A stretch of DNA of 64,000 nt from Tanypteryx hageni (GCA_028673005.1 CM054113.1:44210834-44274833); one strand, 5' to 3'; positions 1 through 10,995 are shown, numbered from the stretch's first letter. Numbers and translations are program-made. The notes: a model not told the origin generated them from the letters alone.

Positions 1-735
1 AACCTTCGTTTATGGTTTTTGAACCATGTATTCATCACTACAAGGTCATTATTGATGCAGAATTCTACGAGTTTCTCCCCTCCTCGATTTCTCTTCCCAA
101 GTCCGTATTGCCCGACAACATTTTCTTCCTGTCCTTCTCCGACTATGCTGTTCCAATCTCCCATTATTATGCAGTTTACCTTTCCTCTTCCGTCTTCTTC
201 GTAAATTTCATTAATTTGCTCATAGATCTCATCTATTTCTTCATCGTCATTGACATTGGCATATATACCTGGATTATCAGCATGTCCACTGGGACTGCTT
301 TTAGCTTTATTGCCATCAGTCTATCGTTCGTTGCTATTATCTTTGTCACGCTTTTCATCATATCTTTCCTAAGTACCAGAATTACTCCCCTTTCCCCACT
401 ATTTCCTCCAGAATAAACTACCGTGAATTCTTCCGAGTCGAACTGTCCTTCTCCCTCCCATCTAGTTTCGCTTAGCCCTATAATGTCAACTCTATTTCTT
501 CTTTCAAGTTCTCTAGCTTTCCTGTCTTTCTCATAGTTCTTATGTTCCAAGTCCCTATTCGTAATTTACTTTCGACAAATGTTTTCCTCAAGGCAGTCCC
601 CGCCCGGAGATCCGATTGGGGGACTATTTTACCTCCGGATTGTTTTACCTCGAGAGAACTCATATTGTCCAACCATATAATCTTTACTAGGGATTGTAAT
701 GTGGTAGTTTCCCTCTTGCTTTCCACATCGCAGTA
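1..735 (-). mobile_element. RTE-type (CFDP2-like) LINE endonuclease fragment
   Basis: Minus-strand reading gives the N-terminal apurinic-type endonuclease of a non-LTR retrotransposon, of the kind often annotated as craniofacial development protein 2-like. In order: LRIGTWNIRTM (about 570-610), DIIGLSETRW (about 455-490), then MGDWNSIVGEG (about 120-150), and FKNHKRR at the very edge. These are the asparagine, glutamate and GDWN catalytic blocks of this nuclease family. The reading changes frame near 620-650 and again near 235, so the copy is broken. The reverse transcriptase half would lie left of the window. It is probably the same family as the RTE reverse transcriptase at 3956-6067, but in opposite orientation. 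Positions 736-882 hold its 5' leader, with no gene. Confidence 0.85.
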
Positions 736-882
736 CTGTAGCCATTCAAATTGTCCTGATCACGCCTACAACTGTATTGGATATAGACCCAACCAACATT
801 ATTTGTTTTCGGCTCTATACCATACTGACAGTACTGCTGCCTACTGCCAGGCACTGATGATAGTTTTTTTTTAAATAAAACT

Positions 883-950
883 TCCATTCGAGGGGTTTGA
901 ACCCCCGAACTTTGCAATAGAAAGCCGACACGCTAACCACTACACCACCA
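883..950 (-). repeat. tRNA-like SINE head
   Basis: On the minus strand this block has an A-box-like stretch (GTAGTGGTTAGCG) and a B-box-like stretch (GGTTCAAACCCC) at tRNA spacing, with a GGGG/CCCC T-stem. It lacks a convincing acceptor stem and anticodon arm. It sits just upstream of the LINE endonuclease fragment in the same orientation, separated by a T-rich run. I read it as a tRNA-derived SINE head or a captured pol III promoter rather than a working tRNA gene. Confidence 0.55.
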
Positions 951-957
951 GTGCTAT

Positions 958-960
958 CTA

Positions 961-1056
<96 letters not shown>

Positions 1057-1058
1057 CT
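958..1058. repeat. (TA)n-(CA)n microsatellite
   Basis: A long TA run passes into TACACA/CACACA repeats. Similar TA tracts recur at 3632-3652, 3740-3944, 7208-7278, 11108-11166 and 15197-15240. Such tracts are favoured insertion sites for TA-targeting elements, and some here are LINE tails. Positions 1059-1590 are AT-rich with no recognisable gene. Confidence 0.95.
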
Positions 1059-1639
1059 AGTAGAAGGGGATTGCATACTGCATGCATTTCATCTCACCTT
1101 GAAAAAATTTCATCATCATGGGAAATATTTCTTTAATTCATAAGATTTTTCTTCTGGACCGATTTTCGTTTTTTCCTTATGGAACAATAATGGAGTAAAA
1201 CAATCACTAATATTTGCAATTTCTGCCAAATTTTAAATTTGTAGCACATTTAGAAGTGAAATAACATTATCTAATTGTTTAAAATTAATTAATTTTTAAA
1301 GGTCGCAATAACAATTTCATGGATACATTGATATGTTTATTCTAAATAACTTTAAAATTTCAGCTCCCTATCTCGCCCCATAGTATCTAAACATTTACAT
1401 ATTTGTTTCAACTTTAAGAAGTTTTAACTGCCAAACAAACTAAATATCAAAATTTCTATAATCCCTATTTGGTTTTTTACAAATTCTACCTATAAAAAAA
1501 TTTCAGCTTTGTAGCACATCTGGAAATACATAAACCTTGAAAATTTGTTTAAACAATTTCGAATTTTTAGCGGTTGCATTGTAGAACTACTTCCAGAAAC
1601 GAAAGACATGCTTTATCCCAACTTAGGTCCAATAAAAAT

Positions 1640-3427
1640 ATTAAAATTTTACCCGCAGATGCTCCACCCTGGTCATCATAGGGAGGATTACAACCGAGAG
1701 GCCCTCCACCAACTCTTGGACCAAACATCCTACCACCCCCTCACCTCTAATCCCACCAACCGACAGGCCTCCAATATTTCCAATTTCCTTAACACAGCGG
1801 GACCACATGAAGGACTATCCGAGGATGTAACCGCTCTACTGGTGCCCCCTAATCCCCATACTCCCAACTTTTACCTCCTTCCCAAAATCCATAAACCCGG
1901 AAACCCAGGTCGCCCAATCGTCGTGAGTTTTGATTCGCCAACTGAGTGAATCTCCGCCTTCGTTGATCATCACCTAAAGCCCCTCATCCAACAGTGCCCC
2001 TCCTTCATCAAAGACACTAACCACTTCCTCCATCGCCTAAAAGCACTCCAGTCCCCACTCCCACCAAACACCATCATGGTTACCTTAGATGTTTGTTCAC
2101 TCTACATGAATATACCCCACACCGATGGACTCGCTGCTCATCTAACCTGCTTTGATAACAGATCAGGAGAGAAGAAACCTTCTACTGTTTTCCTCACTTC
2201 ACTGGCAGAAATGTTTCTCACAAAAAACAACTTCTCGTTTGGAGGTGCCATTTCATTCAAATTAAAGGAACTGACATGGGCACTCGGATTGCCCCCTCCT
2301 ATGCAAACTGCTTCCTGGGTGAATGGGAGTCCCAGCTCCTTCAATTTTCTCCCCAAAAACCCCTCATCTGGCTCTGCTTCATTGACGACATTTTTTTACG
2401 GACTGATGGTGCAGAGTCCCTTAATTCCTTTCTTCAGACAGATTACACACATTCCACCCTCTCTTTTACTCATCACTCTTCTACATCACACTCCACGTTC
2501 CTTGACATTAACCTTCTTCTCCATAATGGGCGCATTGGCACCTCAGTGCACATCAAAGATATCAACCACCTACAATACCTCCACTACACCAGCTACCACC
2601 CAAAACACCAAGAAATCTCTCCCTTACTCCCTCACCAGGCATGGCTTTAGAATCTGCTCGGACAGCACCTCACTATCTGATTATTGCGCCTTACTCCTTG
2701 AGGCTTTCCTCAATCAAGGCTACCCAGCCGACTTAGTCCGCAATGAAATACATTGTGTCATCTCCCCACCCTTCCAGACACACCAAACCTGAACCCACCC
2801 ACTCAAACAGAAGCCCCCCTGACTCTCACTACAACCTTTCATCCAGGGCTGCACAAAGCCCTAAATAATATACTCGCTGCCACCCATCCAATTCTCCTTA
2901 ACATACCCACAACAACGCTACTCTTCCCTAAGCCCCCTATGATATCCTTCCGCCGACCTAGGAATCTTGGCGACCTGCTATGGCGCAAGGAACTCCCCAC
3001 TGGTCCTTTACCTTCCCTCACAGCATCCTTCCCTTGTAAAAGATCACGATGCCTCACTTGCCCCACCTTAGATACTTCTTCCTCATTTATCAGCACTGTT
3101 ACCCAAATCTCTTATCCAATCTCATCCCACAACACTTGTACCTCCAAAAACATAATATATCTTCTCACTTGTACTCAATGCCCTGTATTCTACATAGGCC
3201 TCACAACCACACCCCTTAATATCCGCATGAACGGCCATCAAAATAACATCGCTCTTAAGCGCCCCCTTCCAGTGGCCAACCATGCATTAACCCACTTCCT
3301 TCCCTTCAATAGATGCTTCACAGTAAAAACCATCGATGCTCTTCCAGTTAGTTTCCCTGTGCTACAACTCCGTCGCTGGGAACTAGCCCACATTGACATC
3401 CTCCATTCTCTCTACTTCCCAGGTTGA
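1640..3427 (+). pseudogene. Penelope RT + GIY-YIG endonuclease pseudogene
   Basis: Coding trace of the Penelope element. Frame 1 (coordinate multiple of 3) carries the RT start to about 2255, interrupted by one TGA. The frame then shifts to that of position 2276 for the IDDIF core, returns for about 2630-2760, and shifts once more for the GIY-YIG region ending at the stop after 3427. The protein would prime reverse transcription at a nicked target: the RT has the telomerase-like Penelope motif order, and the nuclease nicks DNA. At least four lesions mean no protein is expected. Confidence 0.88.
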
Positions 3428-3535
3428 AATCTTCATTAACACTCCCACTCCTATTACCCCTCTTTTCCCAAACCCCATCCTTTCCCATTTCCCCTACCTC
3501 CATTGTAACTCTTAGTTTTAGTTTCTGTTATTCTC

Positions 3536-3570
3536 TCATAGACAAAGGGCTGTTGCCCATTTACTGGCTC
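3536..3570 (+). other. Penelope 3' hairpin, hammerhead-like remnant
   Basis: The stretch GACAAAGGGCTGTTGCCC folds as GGGC/GCCC and matches the position of the better preserved motif in copy 2 (7411-7438, minus). It corresponds to the conserved 3' hairpin of this Penelope family. Here the flanking catalytic-like bases are mutated. Confidence 0.4.
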
Positions 3571-3739
3571 CTTCCTAACCCTTTCAACCTCTAATTGCTT
3601 TTATTTTATTATATTCTTTTTTCAGTATCATTATATATATATATATATAAAAGTGAAGTTAATATAAATGTTATAAAAAATATGACACTATTAACCAACG
3701 TTATACATTGAGGAGGAAGCTTTGCGATCAGGTGCTCAG

Positions 3740-3886
3740 AGACATGGGTGGCAGGTGTATATATATGAGTGTGTATGTGTGTATATATATTTGTATGTGT
3801 GTGTATATATATATTTGTATGTGTATATATATATGTGTGTGTGTATATATATGTATGTATGTATGTGTATGTGTGTGTGTGTATAT

Positions 3887-3944
<58 letters not shown>
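3740..3944. repeat. (TA)n/(TG)n compound microsatellite
   Basis: Alternating TATATA and TGTGTG runs with TATG tetramers. It ends directly at the 5'-truncated RTE copy beginning near 3945. ORFs here on both strands are repeat artefacts. Confidence 0.95.
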
Positions 3945-3946
<2 letters not shown>

Positions 3947-6116
3947 ACACTTGACGTGAGTACAAAGCTCAAACAAATAAGAAAAACGAGAAGAGAAAGA
4001 CAGACCTGGGACCTAGAAAAACTAAAAGAAAGGCAGGATGTAGTCAGCATGAAGTTGGAAGATAACCTAAGAAAGTTGGAAAACAAACCGAAGACCGTTG
4101 ATATAGAATGGGATGAAATTAAAACCAGTATCAAGGATACCTTGGATAAAGAGATTGGAAAACAAGAGAAGAAAATCAGAAAACCATGGATCACGAAGGA
4201 AATGCTGGAGAAAATGGATGAGAGACGAAAATGGAAGAACGTTAACACTGAAGAAGGTAGAGCCAACTATAGGCATATAAACAATGAGTTGAGAAGGGTA
4301 ACAGATAAAGCTAGAGAAAATTGGATAAAAGGAAAATGTGATGAAATAGAACAAATGGAGAAGTTAGGACGGTACGATATGATGTACGCTAGGGCACTGG
4401 AATTAGAAGATAAGAAGTCTAATGGAATTTGTGGTAAAGGAATTATGAATACGGATGGGAAGATAGTCTCAGAAACAAAGGATGTAGTACAGGTATGGGA
4501 AGAATACATTAAGGAATTATACAGCAAAAAGGCAGGAGCGGCAAAAATAGAACTGGAAAATGAGGAAAACATTGAAGAAGACAACTTAGGACCAAGTATT
4601 ATGGAGAGCGAAGTAGAAAAGGCGATAGTGGAATTAAAGAAGGGGAAAGCCATGGGCAGCGATGGAATACCGGCTGAGATACTTAAAGTCATAGGATCAG
4701 AAGGACTAAAAGCGATCACGAAATTTATTAATAAGATTTACGACACGGGAGAGTGGCCTCAGGATTTCCTAGAAGTAACAATGATCCCTCTAAAGAAGAA
4801 GCCAAAGGCAATGCAGTGTAAAGATTACAGAACTATAAGCCTTCTGTCACACACATCGAAGATCATCACGAGGATTCTTAATAAAAGGCTGGAGAAAAAG
4901 GCAGAAGAAATAATAGGGGAAGATCAATTCGGTTTCAGAAAAGGACGAGGAACTAGAGATGCTATAGGAGTAGTTAGAATCATATCAGAAAGGGCAATAG
5001 AATACAGTCAAGATATCTGTGCATGTTTCGTAGACTGGCAGAAGGCCTTTGATAGAGTAAATTGGGTAAAGTTGATGAAGATATTAAAGGATATAGGTGT
5101 AGACTGGAAAGACAGGAGACTGATTAGGAATCTATACGAGAATCAAGTTGTAAAGGTCAGGTTTGAGAATGTGGACACCTGCGGAATAAATATCGGTAGA
5201 GGAGTAAGACAAGGCTGCTGCCTATCACCAACCATATTCAATATATATGGAGAAAGTCTAATGCAAGAAGCTTTAGAAGGCACAGGGGATTTCAAAATTG
5301 GAGGAAGGATTATAAGATCAGTGAAATACGCAGATGATCAAGTACTTCTAGCAAGAAAGGAAGAGGAGCTACAAAAAATGATAAATAGACTAGTGATAAC
5401 AGGTAGAAAATATGGTATGGAAATAAATACAGAAAAATCCAAGGTCATTCGAATATCGGGTAAAGAAGAGAATCTGAACATAACTATTGGGGGAAAGCCA
5501 TTAGAACAAGTTTCAGAATGTAAATACCTTGGAAGTATCATAACACGAGAGGCAAAATGTACGGATGAGATCAAAACTAGAATAGGAAAAGCAAAAGCGG
5601 CTTTCAGGAGAAAGAAACAACTACTAACAGGGAATATAAGGGAAGATATCCGCAAGAAGTTGATAAAATGCTACGTATGGAGTATAGCATTGTATGGGGC
5701 AGAAACATGGACGCTAAGGAAAAATGACATCAAATACTTGGAAAGCTTTGAAATGTGGACTTGGAGGAGAATGCTGAAGATAAAATGGACAGATAGGATG
5801 AAAAACGATGAAGTGCTACGAAGAATAGGAGAGAAGCGAATGATTATACAGACTATCAGAAAGAGGAAGGCTAACTGGGTTGGACATTACCTGAGGAGAG
5901 AGAGTATGATTAAAGACGTGTTAGAAGGAAAACTAGATGGGAAAAGGGAAAGAGGTAGGAAAAGGTTTCAGCTGATAGACGATTTGAAAGGGAAAGAGAG
6001 TTATCAAGATATAAAGAGGGCAGCGGAAAATAGGAGTATATGGAGAACCAGGTTTAACCAAGAATAATCACGGACCTGTCTACGGACAGACTACCTATGA
6101 TGATGATATATATATA
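3945..6116 (+). mobile_element. RTE-type LINE, 5'-truncated, with intact RT ORF
   Basis: A non-LTR retrotransposon copy that starts just after where the endonuclease domain should end. It continues through the full reverse transcriptase and the C-terminal domain, then a short 3' UTR with a repeated CGGACAG-type word and a (GAT)n/(TA)n tail at 6100-6116. Terminal short-repeat tails are usual in RTE-type elements. The uninterrupted ORF suggests a fairly recent insertion. Its TA tail has been hit by a Tigger element (6117-7207). Confidence 0.9.
3956..6067 (+). CDS. RTE-type LINE reverse transcriptase (lacks endonuclease)
   Basis: A 703-codon open frame without a stop. The first codon shown is GTG (3956), so this is a 5'-truncated frame and not a real start; a TAA lies just upstream. 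Residues 1-200 are the basic linker after the missing endonuclease. RT motifs: [13 protein letters not shown] (231-243), a DYR-SLL block (290-297), [13 protein letters not shown] (324-336), [11 protein letters not shown] (358-368), [10 protein letters not shown] (416-425) and catalytic YADD (458-461). The C-terminal part has YGAETWTL and a W-RRMLKI block typical of RTE/CFDP2-like proteins, followed by a basic [10 protein letters not shown] region. The protein would copy LINE RNA at the target site. Without the nuclease it could not start insertion alone. Confidence 0.92.
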   Translation: MSTKLKQIRKTRRERQTWDLEKLKERQDVVSMKLEDNLRKLENKPKTVDIEWDEIKTSIKDTLDKEIGKQEKKIRKPWITKEMLEKMDERRKWKNVNTEEGRANYRHINNELRRVTDKARENWIKGKCDEIEQMEKLGRYDMMYARALELEDKKSNGICGKGIMNTDGKIVSETKDVVQVWEEYIKELYSKKAGAAKIELENEENIEEDNLGPSIMESEVEKAIVELKKGKAMGSDGIPAEILKVIGSEGLKAITKFINKIYDTGEWPQDFLEVTMIPLKKKPKAMQCKDYRTISLLSHTSKIITRILNKRLEKKAEEIIGEDQFGFRKGRGTRDAIGVVRIISERAIEYSQDICACFVDWQKAFDRVNWVKLMKILKDIGVDWKDRRLIRNLYENQVVKVRFENVDTCGINIGRGVRQGCCLSPTIFNIYGESLMQEALEGTGDFKIGGRIIRSVKYADDQVLLARKEEELQKMINRLVITGRKYGMEINTEKSKVIRISGKEENLNITIGGKPLEQVSECKYLGSIITREAKCTDEIKTRIGKAKAAFRRKKQLLTGNIREDIRKKLIKCYVWSIALYGAETWTLRKNDIKYLESFEMWTWRRMLKIKWTDRMKNDEVLRRIGEKRMIIQTIRKRKANWVGHYLRRESMIKDVLEGKLDGKRERGRKRFQLIDDLKGKESYQDIKRAAENRSIWRTRFNQE

Positions 6117-7204
6117 CAGTCAAACTCGGCTATAACGAGCGCCACGGGACCGTTTAGTTTTGCTCGTTATAGCCGTTAAACTTAATATCCGTGAAGGCAA
6201 AAGTATGCATGCGTATGGTGAAATAAGACATAAGAAGTAAAAGTGAATATATAAACAGAAAGGTTATTTAGTAAATTTATGAAAAAACCTAAAAATGAGA
6301 ATAAACTAGAAAATTTAAAGTAAACATACGTACATATAAAATTTACTCACAGCTGCATCCTTAATCACTACCCAAGTCGCACTTCCTCATTTTCTTGTTC
6401 GTTGTTAGGTTGTTCTCAAGTGCATATAAAATCGCTTCTTTGTTTTTCCATAAGGTTGAAACCGTAGACGATGATAAATTAAATTTTTTACACACTTCAA
6501 CATTTTTTTACCACGTTCTAACTCTCGAATAATATCAACCTTTTCGCGAATAGACAAACACTTCCTTTTATGTACGGACAAGTTACTCGTTCAAGGGCAA
6601 AATCTCAACTGATTTTTGTGATCAACGCTACGAACTTTCTTTGCAAACTGTGAGCATACCAATTCCAGGAAGAGTTAATGAGGAGACGGATTAAACGTGG
6701 GATTTCCCATCTTTACGTGGGAAAGGGTGTTGGGTGCATTCGGCTGAGCGACGGGTGTGGGCGCCATTGTACATGCCCTCAGCCCCTTACCCCCTTCCAA
6801 ACACAACCTCCTGGCTGTAAAAGAGCTGGGGGTTGGGAGGAGAGGACAAAGGACCTCCGCGAGTGCCACTGTACCTGCAAGTTGGGAATTCTTGGTTTGG
6901 ACGAAGGGATTATTTTTTACAACAACGCCGCGGTCTTTAACCTCCCTGATGGATAGGGTGTAGAGGCTGGACTCAAGAACACAAGGTTACATATTTTGGG
7001 TTACTATGAGGATTGAAGGGGCTGACCGCCGCCGCATTTGAGACAGTGAGAAGTGGTCCAAGTTTGCTCGATATATCCGTGAAGCGTGCTCGTTATATAC
7101 GTGAAATATTTGTATGTAAATGCTCGCAAACTTATCTTGGAGGTAGCATTTGCTCACTATAGCCGTGAACTCGTTACAACCGTGTTCGTTATAAACAAGT
7201 TTGA

Positions 7205-7207
<3 letters not shown>
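6117..7207 (-). mobile_element. Tigger/pogo-type element, non-autonomous
   Basis: Terminal inverted repeats start CAGTCAAACTCGGCTATAAC at 6117 and, read inward from 7207, CAGTCAAACTTGTTTATAAC, flanked by TA on both sides (6115-6116, 7208-7209). Subterminal copies of GCTCGTTATAnnCGTGAA repeat near both ends. Minus strand 6360-6570 encodes a CENP-B-type helix-turn-helix (REKVDIIRELERGKK ... LSSSTVSTLWKNKE). The rest of the transposase is gone. The GC-richer block 6680-6960 has ORFs on both strands but nothing recognisable. It inserted into the TA tail of the RTE copy. Confidence 0.85.

Positions 7208-7278
<71 letters not shown>
7208..7278. repeat. (TA)n microsatellite
   Basis: Pure TA tract, the right-hand half of the tract into which the Tigger element inserted. 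Confidence 0.97.
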
Positions 7279-7281
<3 letters not shown>

Positions 7282-7329
7282 CTTAAGGAAAAGAAAAGGT
7301 AGTAATGAGGGTGGCAACAAGGTGTTGAA

Positions 7330-8290
7330 GGAAGCCCAGCGGGCACTTACCAAGTTGGCAGGCTGCTGGGGGCGTCAAAGAGACACACGCACACAAGAAA
7401 AACACACGAAAGCTTTTCGGGCCGATGCCCTTCGTCAGCGATGAAGATAGAGTAACTGAAAGTGACACACTGGGCAGGGAATGACAAGATGATGTGGGAA
7501 GGTTGATGATTGGAGGAGGCGGGGAGTGGGAAGGGTGGACAGCCAATAAGGAGGGAGTGTGGTAAGGTAAAGCGCGAATAGCTACAATGTAACTGAGGAG
7601 ACATTGTAATGGGGCTAATAGGGTTAGCAGAGGTTGAGGCTAGGCGGGGAAAAAGAGTCAAGAAGATATATATGAGCTAGTTCCCAATTTTGGAGATGGG
7701 GGGCAGGAGTGTCATTGGATAAGGCACGAATAACCCTTACATTTTAGCAACTATTGAAGGGGACATTGTGGGCATTGGCGTGTAATGCAACTGGGAGAGG
7801 GCATCTGAGAGAAACACTACTCCCGTGGCGATTCATGCGGATGTTTAGTGGATTGCTGGTGAGGCCTACGTAAAACGCAGGACATAGGGTGCAGGTAAGG
7901 AGGTAAATGATGTTACGGGTGGTGCAGTTGCTTCTAAAGGTGATGGGGTAGGTGATGCTGGTGGAGGAACTCGAGAAAGAAGATGAGGGTAGGTGGATAG
8001 GGCAAGTGAGGCAGCAAGGTTTGCCGCAGGCGGTGAGACCCTATGGCAAGAGGCATGGTAGAAGTGGGAAGTTCCTTCATCCACAAGATATTTCCCGAAT
8101 TGGGGGGCTGGCAGAAGGATAGGAGCAGGGGATTGGCAAAATGGTTGGTAAAGAGGGATTGGTGGGAGGAAGAGGTAAGAATTGGGTGGGCAGCATGGAG
8201 GATTGTTTTGAGGGCTTCGTGGATACGAGGAAGAAAAAGTGTCGTAAGAGTGAGTGGAGGGGTATACACAGACACACACACACACACACA
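7330..8290 (-). mobile_element. Penelope-like retroelement, copy 2 (3' part)
   Basis: Minus strand encodes the C-terminal part of the same Penelope family as copy 1. From high to low coordinate: LTTLFLPRIHEALKTIL (about 8250-8200), a NSGNILWMKELPT block (about 8105-8070), then the GIY-YIG region NIIYLLTCTLCPAFYVGLT split by a frame change (about 7917-7860) and LNIRMNRH. It aligns along its length with 2830-3427. Stops and frameshifts are present and the RT domain is absent. The 3' UTR ends with a hairpin motif at 7411-7438. Confidence 0.85.
7411..7438 (-). other. Penelope 3' hammerhead-like motif
   Basis: Minus strand reads CTGACGAAGGGCATCGGCCC followed by GAAA. That is a CUGANGA box, a GGGC/GCCC stem with a short loop, and a GAAA box. 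This is the core arrangement of a hammerhead ribozyme, and such ribozymes are known in Penelope-like elements. One extra A lies between CUGACGA and the stem, and I did not establish stems I and III, so activity is uncertain. Confidence 0.45.
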
Positions 8291-8486
8291 AGAAGTTGGT
8301 GCTTGCAGAATGCAAGCATTTCAGCCCATATCGAAAGTAACACCATAGGATTTTGAGGGGGTGCAGTGCATCAAGCAGTCCATAACGTCACTTCTATCAG
8401 GGTTACTTCTCTTACTGTGATTCCTGATATTTCTAGACAAAAACAAATCTATCCGCTGTGTTTTACAGTCAATATCCCAAATTTAA
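8291..8486. other. No gene; possible CR1 3' UTR scrap
   Basis: Contains a (CA)n run at 8273-8290 and, at about 8357-8400, a stretch sharing GGGGGTGCAGTGCA and a following CCATAA-CGTCA order with the CR1 3' UTR at 44335-44380. The similarity is short and may be a decayed CR1 end. Confidence 0.25.
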
Positions 8487-8905
8487 TCATCATGTTTGTG
8501 CTTTCAGTATTACGTTAGAATTCTAATATTACTTATGATACCCTCAATCACAGTGCATGATGCAATTAGTATTTTGGATACAGTAAAATCTTACATATTA
8601 TCGGAAGAAAATATAGGTGATGATGTTTCCTTAATATGTGTGATATTGAAAATTAGAGTAAGTTATCTTATATGTTTAAGGGAATAAACTTGATGTTAAC
8701 TCAAAGAAAATAAGGAAATATCTTTCCGTAACTAGATTTTTCTATAACTCGAATAATTTGTGCTTTCTATTGAGATTCGAGTTATAGAAGTTCCACTGTA
8801 TATATACAAATATATAAAAAATATATTTGTATTTTTAATTTTCCAAAATTCAAATACTTTTTAATTCTCTTGAGATTTGAGTTATAGAAGTTCCACTATA
8901 ATTCG
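8487..8905 (+). mobile_element. Tigger/pogo-type fragment with two terminal repeats
   Basis: Positions 8530-8690 translate to a segment like a Tigger transposase C-terminus (VHDAISILDTVKSYILSEE ... DDV). It is followed by two copies of a pogo-type right end, GAGTTATAGAAGTTCCACT, at about 8778-8796 and 8878-8896. The first is followed by TA and the second by ATA. The region between contains an AT-rich insertion. No left terminus was found. Confidence 0.5.
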
Positions 8906-9144
8906 TTATGACGTCTTTAATTTCCATTAAAAGCACTGAAGGTCCCTTTAAAAGCAATGAGGTCGTTTCCACATTTTTATACATTTCCAATTTTAAAAAG
9001 AGGAAAAATTCACACTTTTTTCCGATTTAAAGCAGATATTTATGCTAATTCGATATATACGAGGCGTATTCGGAAAGTAAGTAAAAAAATACGAGAATTT
9101 ATTTTCAAAACATTTTATTTTTATCAGATTTGCCATACATTAAA

Positions 9145-10188
9145 CTACTTTTCTACATAGTTTCCACAATTATTGAAGCATTTATCATAACGGGGCACCG
9201 GTTTCTGTATCCCCTGCTTGTAGAACGAGGTCGCCTGTGAAGACAGCCACTTTTGCACTGCTCCTTTGACATCATCATCGTTGAAGAAACGCTGGCCAGC
9301 AAGGAACTTCTTCAGATGCAGGAACAGATAAAAGTCACTTGGCGCTAAGTCTGGGCTGTAGGGAAGGTGATCCATTTGTTCCCAGCCAAATGACGTGATG
9401 AGGGCTTGACTTTGAGCAGCAGGTGTGTGTGGCCGAACACTGCCATGAAGCAACACAACTCCGTGAGTAAGCATGCCACGCCTTTTGTTCTGGATCGCGC
9501 GACGCAGTTTCTTCAGGGTCTCACAATAGGCTGCTGAGTTTATTGTTCTGCCTTTACACTAGAATTCAACAAGCAAAATTCCTTGCCTGTCCCAAAAAAC
9601 TGTGCACATAATCTTGCGGGTTGAAATTGTCTGCTTGAATTTCAGCCTTTTTGGCGATGAGGTGTGCTTCCACTCCATAGACTGCTGCTTCAATTCCAGA
9701 GTCACATGGGACACCCATGTCTCGTCACCTGTGGCGATATGGCTCAAGAACCCATCACCTTGCTCACTGTATCGCGTGAGAAAGGTCAACGCACTGACAG
9801 CCCGCTTGTTTTTGTGCTCCTTGGAGAGAATCTTCAGCACCGAGCGTGAGCATAATTTCCCAAAGGCCAGACGATCTGTCACAATTTCGTAGAGAACAGT
9901 CCTTGAAATTTGTGGGAAATGCAACCGTCTGTCCTCATGAACTTTTGCGTCGACCGCGCACACTAAATCATTATTGACCACAGACGGCCGGCCGCTCCGC
10001 GCCTCGTCATGCACGTTCTCACAACCTTCGTTGAACTGTCTGACCCATTTCCTCACCATTCCATCACTCATGGCATTTTGACCATAGACCTCACAAATCT
10101 GACGATGAATGTCAGCCGGTTTCACATTTCTTGCATTCAAAAAATGGATAACAGACCGTATTTCACAGTTGGCGGGCCGCTCGATCAT
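9145..10188 (-). pseudogene. mariner transposase pseudogene
   Basis: Cut-and-paste transposase of the mariner (DD34D) family. The likely start is the Met at 10188 (MIERPANCEIRSVIHFLNAR); an upstream Met at 10257 would add 23 residues that are not family-like. The paired helix-turn-helix is followed by GRPS, then the first catalytic block TGDETWV. The second block, normally HDNARPH, reads HGSVRPH, so its aspartate is lost. The third block YSPDLAPSDFYLF is intact. One in-frame TAG interrupts the protein at 9559-9561; the frame is otherwise open to the end. Two independent lesions make it inactive. Confidence 0.92.
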
Positions 10189-10525
10189 CTTAACCGCTTC
10201 CCTGATAACCCCGAGTATACTCGGATCGAGGCGAGGGTCAAATTCTGACAAGCCCAAGTATACTCAGGCCGCTGTATTTTTCCTTTCCTTTAGAAACGCA
10301 ACCGAGTTTTTTCGATCCTTCGTAGTAGTTTACGTTCCGACCGTTAGAGGTCACTCAGAGAGACAGATTAGATTTCTCGGAGGGTTTCTCGAAGCGGGTT
10401 CTTCGAAATATCGAAGTACTGAACTCACACGGTCATTTGCACCGCTGATGCCAAAATTTCTCTTTACAACCCAGTTGTTTCAATTGCTACTCCAGATGTT
10501 CTTTACCCTGCCAAGGACACTTTCC

Positions 10526-10623
10526 ATTGCTAGGTCATTCGCTCTGAGAGAGTTTTCCCCACCCACCCTTTCTTTCCATTGCTAGGTCATTCGCCCTGAG
10601 AGGGTTTTGCCCACCCACTCTTT
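10526..10623. repeat. ~50-bp direct tandem duplication
   Basis: CCATTGCTAGGTCATTCGCT and CCATTGCTAGGTCATTCGCC begin two adjacent units (about 10526 and 10576). Both continue into a GAGAG-TTTT-CCCACCCAC stretch. It lies in the sequence inserted within the mariner. Function unknown. Confidence 0.8.
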
Positions 10624-10864
10624 CGTTCCTCAGTTCCTGGAAGATCCTTTGCCTCCCCTCCTTGGTGATGCCCCTCGAGATAAGTATGCACCCTTTAGGA
10701 TCGGCCTTTCGAAGACATTTTCCGGTCAATTATTCGTACAGCTTTCGAGTGAATACGTCAAGCAGTTTTCCTTCCGTTTCTGCTCCATAGCATTTTTATT
10801 TTTCTCTTGTTTTTGTTGTTATATTCTGATACCTTGTTACTACTACTGAAAAGAAGAAGAACCC

Positions 10865-10995
10865 CATGAAGCAGTGTGCATTGTGTAGATGAAAGCAAGA
10901 TGCCCGGGGAAAGCGGATAAAGAAAGAGAGCCGTTTCTACTGTGCGACGTGTAATGTTCCATTATGCATGGTGTCGTGTTTTAGAATTTATCATT
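10865..10995 (+). pseudogene. piggyBac transposase C-terminal cysteine-rich remnant
   Basis: Reading from the ATG at 10866 gives QCALCR, one in-frame TGA, then GKRIKKESRFYCATCNVPLC, then VSCFRIYH. The pattern C-x2-C ... C-x2-C ... C-x3-C-x4-H with GKR and RFYC is the cysteine-rich domain at the end of piggyBac-type transposases. The catalytic part was not recognised upstream. This suggests that a piggyBac relic forms part of the material inserted in the mariner leader. Confidence 0.6.

Larger units (their letters stand above)
1600..3580 (+). mobile_element. Penelope-like retroelement, copy 1 (degraded)
   Basis: Encodes the reverse transcriptase and GIY-YIG endonuclease of a Penelope-like element. 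Motifs in order: DYNREALHQL (about 1688), FYLLPKIHKPGNPGRPIV (about 1870-1923), TLDVCSLYMNIPH (about 2080-2118), MGTRIAPSYAN (2276-2308) and a CFIDDIF catalytic block (about 2371-2391). The C-terminal GIY-YIG domain follows, with IIYLLTCTQCPVFYIGLT (about 3153-3206) and a downstream R-x3-H. An in-frame TGA at 1947-1949 and frame changes near 2255, 2630 and 2760-2790 make it non-functional. The 3' end (3536-3570) keeps the family's small hairpin. A related copy lies inverted at 7330-8290. Confidence 0.93.

Noticed and set aside
883..950. Functional tRNA gene on the minus strand
   Set aside because: A- and B-box-like words are present, but there is no paired acceptor stem and the anticodon arm does not fold; it fits a SINE head better.
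3708..3976. Overlapping ORFs rich in Tyr/Ile/His/Thr
   Set aside because: They are translations of TA/TG microsatellites on both strands.
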